Shown: positions 61,588-64,000 of the stretch, one piece after another
Layout of the letters: each line of letters opens with the position of its first letter
Position numbering within the stretch: the stretch's first letter is position 1
NCBI RefSeq assembly: GCF_000219215.1
Contig: NC_015724.1
Location: forward strand, 1-64,000
Source: Cupriavidus necator N-1
Lineage (GTDB): Bacteria; Pseudomonadota; Gammaproteobacteria; Burkholderiales; Burkholderiaceae
Direction of reading: 5' to 3'
DNA length: 64,000 bases
The notes under the pieces: model-generated
The model's database searches: none
What the model was told of the DNA's origin: nothing
What the model saw: the letters and a program-made list of their open reading frames with translations, nothing else
Program-made: the position numbers and the translations under genes

Positions 61588-62505
61588 ATGACCAGCACGA
61601 ACAATGCACGCGCGGTGCATGCACCGCGGCTTGGATGGATCGGCGTTGGCGCCATGGGCCGGCCGATGTGCCTGAACCTGCTGAAGGCCGGCTACCGGCT
61701 CACGGTCTTTGACCGCGTGCCGGCGCAGTGCGAGGCGGTGGCCGCTGCAGGCGCCACGGTGGCGCCGGCAGCGCAGGCACTGGTGGCGGACTCCGATGTG
61801 GTGTTCTCGACGATCTTCGACGATGGCGGGCTGCGCGACCTGTTCCTGGCCCCTGGCGGCGTTGCCGGGGCCGCGACGGCAGACAAGGTCTTTGTCGACA
61901 TGAGCACGGTCTCGCCCGACGCCTCGGCCGAGGTGTCCGCCGCGCTCGCGCAGCGCGGCGCCGCTTTTCTGCGCGCGCCGGTGTCGGGCACGGTATCGCT
62001 GGCCACCAGCGCGCAGCTGAGCTGCTTCGTGTCCGGGCCGCGGCCGGCCTTCGACGCGGTGCAGCCCGCCCTGGCGTGCCTGACCGCGCGCCAGTCCTAC
62101 GTGGGCGGCGCGGACGAGGCCCGCGTCATCAAGCTGATGATCAACATGATGGTGTTCATGAGCACCGCGGTGATCGGCGAAGGGCTGGTCTTCGGCGCGC
62201 GCGCCGGGCTGGACCGCGCGCTGATGGTCGATGCGATCAACGACAGCATCGTCGGCAGCGCCCACTACCGCACCAAGGCAGAGCAGCTCAAGCAGCGCGA
62301 CTACGCCGCCGTCGGCCCGATCTCGCTGGTGGTGAAGGACCTCGACCTGGCATTGGCGGTGGCCCGCGACAACGCGGTCGCGCTGCCGATGTCGTCGCTG
62401 GTGCGGCAATACCTGGCGCTGATGCAGCAGCGCCGGCAAGACCATCTCGACATCGCCGCGCTGGCCGATGTGCTCGAGTGGGCAGGCGTGCCCGGCGCAG
62501 TGTAA
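61588..62505 (+). CDS. NAD(P)-dependent beta-hydroxyacid dehydrogenase
   Basis: 3-hydroxyisobutyrate dehydrogenase-family protein of 305 residues. The Rossmann motif is LGWIGVGAMGRPM; APVSGTVSLA and the catalytic Lys in VIKLMINMMVF are visible. It resembles the other family member at 18889. It follows the Bug receptor gene by 8 bp. Its likely role is oxidation of a 3-hydroxy-acid or reduction of a semialdehyde in the same pathway. Confidence 0.88.
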   Translation: MTSTNNARAVHAPRLGWIGVGAMGRPMCLNLLKAGYRLTVFDRVPAQCEAVAAAGATVAPAAQALVADSDVVFSTIFDDGGLRDLFLAPGGVAGAATADKVFVDMSTVSPDASAEVSAALAQRGAAFLRAPVSGTVSLATSAQLSCFVSGPRPAFDAVQPALACLTARQSYVGGADEARVIKLMINMMVFMSTAVIGEGLVFGARAGLDRALMVDAINDSIVGSAHYRTKAEQLKQRDYAAVGPISLVVKDLDLALAVARDNAVALPMSSLVRQYLALMQQRRQDHLDIAALADVLEWAGVPGAV

Positions 62506-62541
62506 TCGGGCCAACCCGATACCTACAACAAGGATGGAGAC

Positions 62542-63615
62542 ATGAACCACAACCCGATCACCCGGGCGCCACGCGCCCTGTTCGCCGCCGCCGGGCTTGC
62601 CCTGGCCCTGGCGATGCCGCCGGTGCTGGCCCAGGGCAAGCCCGGCGCCGAACCGGTCCGCATCGGCGGCCTGTTCTCGAACACCGGCGGCCTTGCCGCC
62701 GTGGGCCAGGCCGAGCGCGAAGGCGCGCTGCTGGCGCAGAAGGTCGTCAATGCCCGTGGGGGCATTGGCGGGCGGCCGCTGGAAATGATTGTCGAAGACG
62801 ACGGCTCCAGCCCGGATTCCGCCGTCGCCAAGGCGAACGCGCTGCTCCATACGCACAAGGTTCGCGCCATCGTCGGGCCATCGGGTATTGCACAGACGGT
62901 TGCCATCGGCGGCATCACACAGGCGCAGAAGGTGCCCCTGTTTTCGTTCTCGGGACTGGGGCCCGCGGTAGTGCGTGAACGCCATTGCGTGTTCCACCTG
63001 ACGCCGTCGCAGGAGCTCAACGCGCGTGCCGTGCTGGCCTATGCGCGCGACAACGGCCTGAAGCGCGTCGGCGTGCTGAATGACTCGGGCTACGGCCAGG
63101 TGGTCTGGACCAGCCTGAAGACGCTGGACCGCGAGTACGGCGTCAGCTTCATACAGGTGGAGAAGTTCGAGATCGCCGCCACCGATGTCACCACGCAGGC
63201 GGCCAAGATCAAGGCGGCCACGCCGGATGCCATCATCGTCATCTCGACCTCGCCCGCGCCGTTCCGCAACGTGCGCAGCTGAAGGTGGGCGTGCCCATCA
63301 TCTCCGTGCATGGCACGGCTACCTACGAGACCGTCAAGGCCATGGGCGAGGCCGCGGACAACATCATCCATCCCGAGTTCATCGTATCCGAAGACCCGCT
63401 GCCGGGGCAGAAGGAATTCGTCGAGACCTTCCGCAAGGAGTACGGCAAGCTGCCCAAGCATTTCTCGGCGGTAGGCTGGGATGCGGTCATGGCCCTGGCC
63501 GCGGGCCTGAAGGCGGCCGGTGCCGATGCGCCGGGCGACAAGCTGTGCAGCGCGTTGCGCCGGCCTTACCAGGGTGTCACCAGCGGCTACGACTTCGCCG
63601 CGCCCGACATGGGCG
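62542..63615 (+). pseudogene. Liv-type ABC transporter substrate-binding protein, frameshifted
   Basis: Branched-chain-amino-acid-type (LivJ/K-like) periplasmic binding protein. A signal peptide (MNHNPITRAPRALF..., ending VLAQG) and VRIGGLFSNTGGLAAVGQAE are intact. One base is missing near 63275-63279: the first frame stops at 63282 after FRNVRS, and KVGVPIISVHGTATYE continues in another frame from 63285. The tail DFAAPDMGG ends near 63615, where ABC ATPase sequence begins. Frameshift plus lost end make it non-functional. Confidence 0.85.
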
Positions 63616-63616
63616 G

Positions 63617-64000
63617 CAGGTGTCGCTGGCGGGGCGGGACATCACCGCCGTCACCGTCCAGCAGCGCAGCCGCGCCGGCCTGGTGCGCACCTTCCAGACG
63701 CCGCAGGTGTTCGAGCACATGACCGTGCTCGAGAACCTGATGGCAGGCTGCCACAAGGCCACCCACGCTGGCGTGCTGCGGGCGATGCTGCGCACGCCGG
63801 CATCGCGCCGCGAACTGGCGGCCATGCACGATGCCGCGCTGGCATGTGCCGGGAAATTCGGTCTGGAGCGCTTGCTGCAGCACCGGGCCGGCACCCTCCC
63901 GGCCGGCCAGCGGCGCATCGTCGAACTGGCGCGTGCCTGCATCGGCAATCCAGGACTGCTGTTGCTGGATGAACCGTCCTCGGGGCTGAACAGCGAAGAG
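63617..64000 (+). pseudogene. Liv-type ABC ATPase, N-terminus lost, runs off the window
   Basis: Fragment of a LivG-like ATPase from about QVSLAGRDITAVTV on. It contains the Q-loop region FQTPQVFEHMTVLENLMAG, a C-loop LPAGQRRIVELARA and Walker B LLLLDEPSSGL. Walker A and the first part of the domain are absent: the binding-protein tail is fused straight to it, so livH, livM and the start of livG have been deleted. It continues past the right edge. Confidence 0.8.

Noticed and set aside
61357..62997. Minus-strand open frame of 546 codons
   Set aside because: Antisense shadow of the Bug, dehydrogenase and binding-protein genes.

Overview
The window is GC-rich, beta-proteobacterial DNA that most resembles the second chromosome (chromid) or a megaplasmid of a Cupriavidus/Ralstonia-type member of the Burkholderiaceae. 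The clues are a parA-parB pair with its own palindromic centromere-like sites at the left edge, many aromatic-degradation clusters each with a LysR, IclR or GntR regulator, Bug-type tripartite tricarboxylate receptors, and a neisserial-type porin. The species assignment is inference. No rRNA, tRNA or CRISPR array was seen.

Layout. 0.1-2.3 kb: parA and parB, a terminator and the first parS-like palindromes. 2.35-5.06 kb: gene-poor DNA with a third palindrome, a 21-bp-stem hairpin and an array of 43-bp-spaced recombinase-like boxes. 5.06-13.5 kb: accessory DNA holding a large tyrosine recombinase, a Fic AMP-transferase, a SEC-C protein, a diguanylate cyclase, and an ISL3 transposase whose end is replaced by a group II intron remnant. 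13.5-24.7 kb: a hydroxyquinol-type catabolic regulon in two minus-strand transcription units (ligase, citryl-CoA-lyase-like protein, two YciI proteins, maleylacetate reductase, two oxidoreductases; then amidohydrolase, hydroxyquinol dioxygenase, porin). A GntR regulator sits at the head and a shared operator lies in both promoters.

24.7-39.5 kb: outer-membrane channels, isochorismatase-like hydrolases, two pirins, DoxX, a monooxygenase-fold protein, a broken MscS channel and an AaeAB-like aromatic-acid efflux operon. 39.7-44.3 kb: a compact phenol-type pathway (flavin hydroxylase, extradiol dioxygenase, FAH-type hydrolase, GntR regulator). 44.5-50.8 kb: a PagL lipid A deacylase, a stand-alone pyruvate dehydrogenase E1, regulators and a small repeat protein. 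50.9-55.1 kb: a second citryl-CoA-lyase-like / CoA-ligase / intradiol dioxygenase set with an IclR regulator. 55.2-62.5 kb: a LysR-headed C5/C6 dicarboxylate pathway (CoA-transferase, HMG-CoA-lyase family, LeuC/LeuD-like hydro-lyase, Bug receptor, dehydrogenase). 62.5-64 kb: a decayed Liv-type ABC transporter in which a frameshifted binding protein runs into a truncated ATPase gene.

The most unusual points are the recombinase-box array beside the partition locus, the repeated pairing of a citrate-synthase-fold lyase and a CoA ligase with intradiol dioxygenases, and the unassigned LeuCD/HMGL/CoA-transferase pathway.
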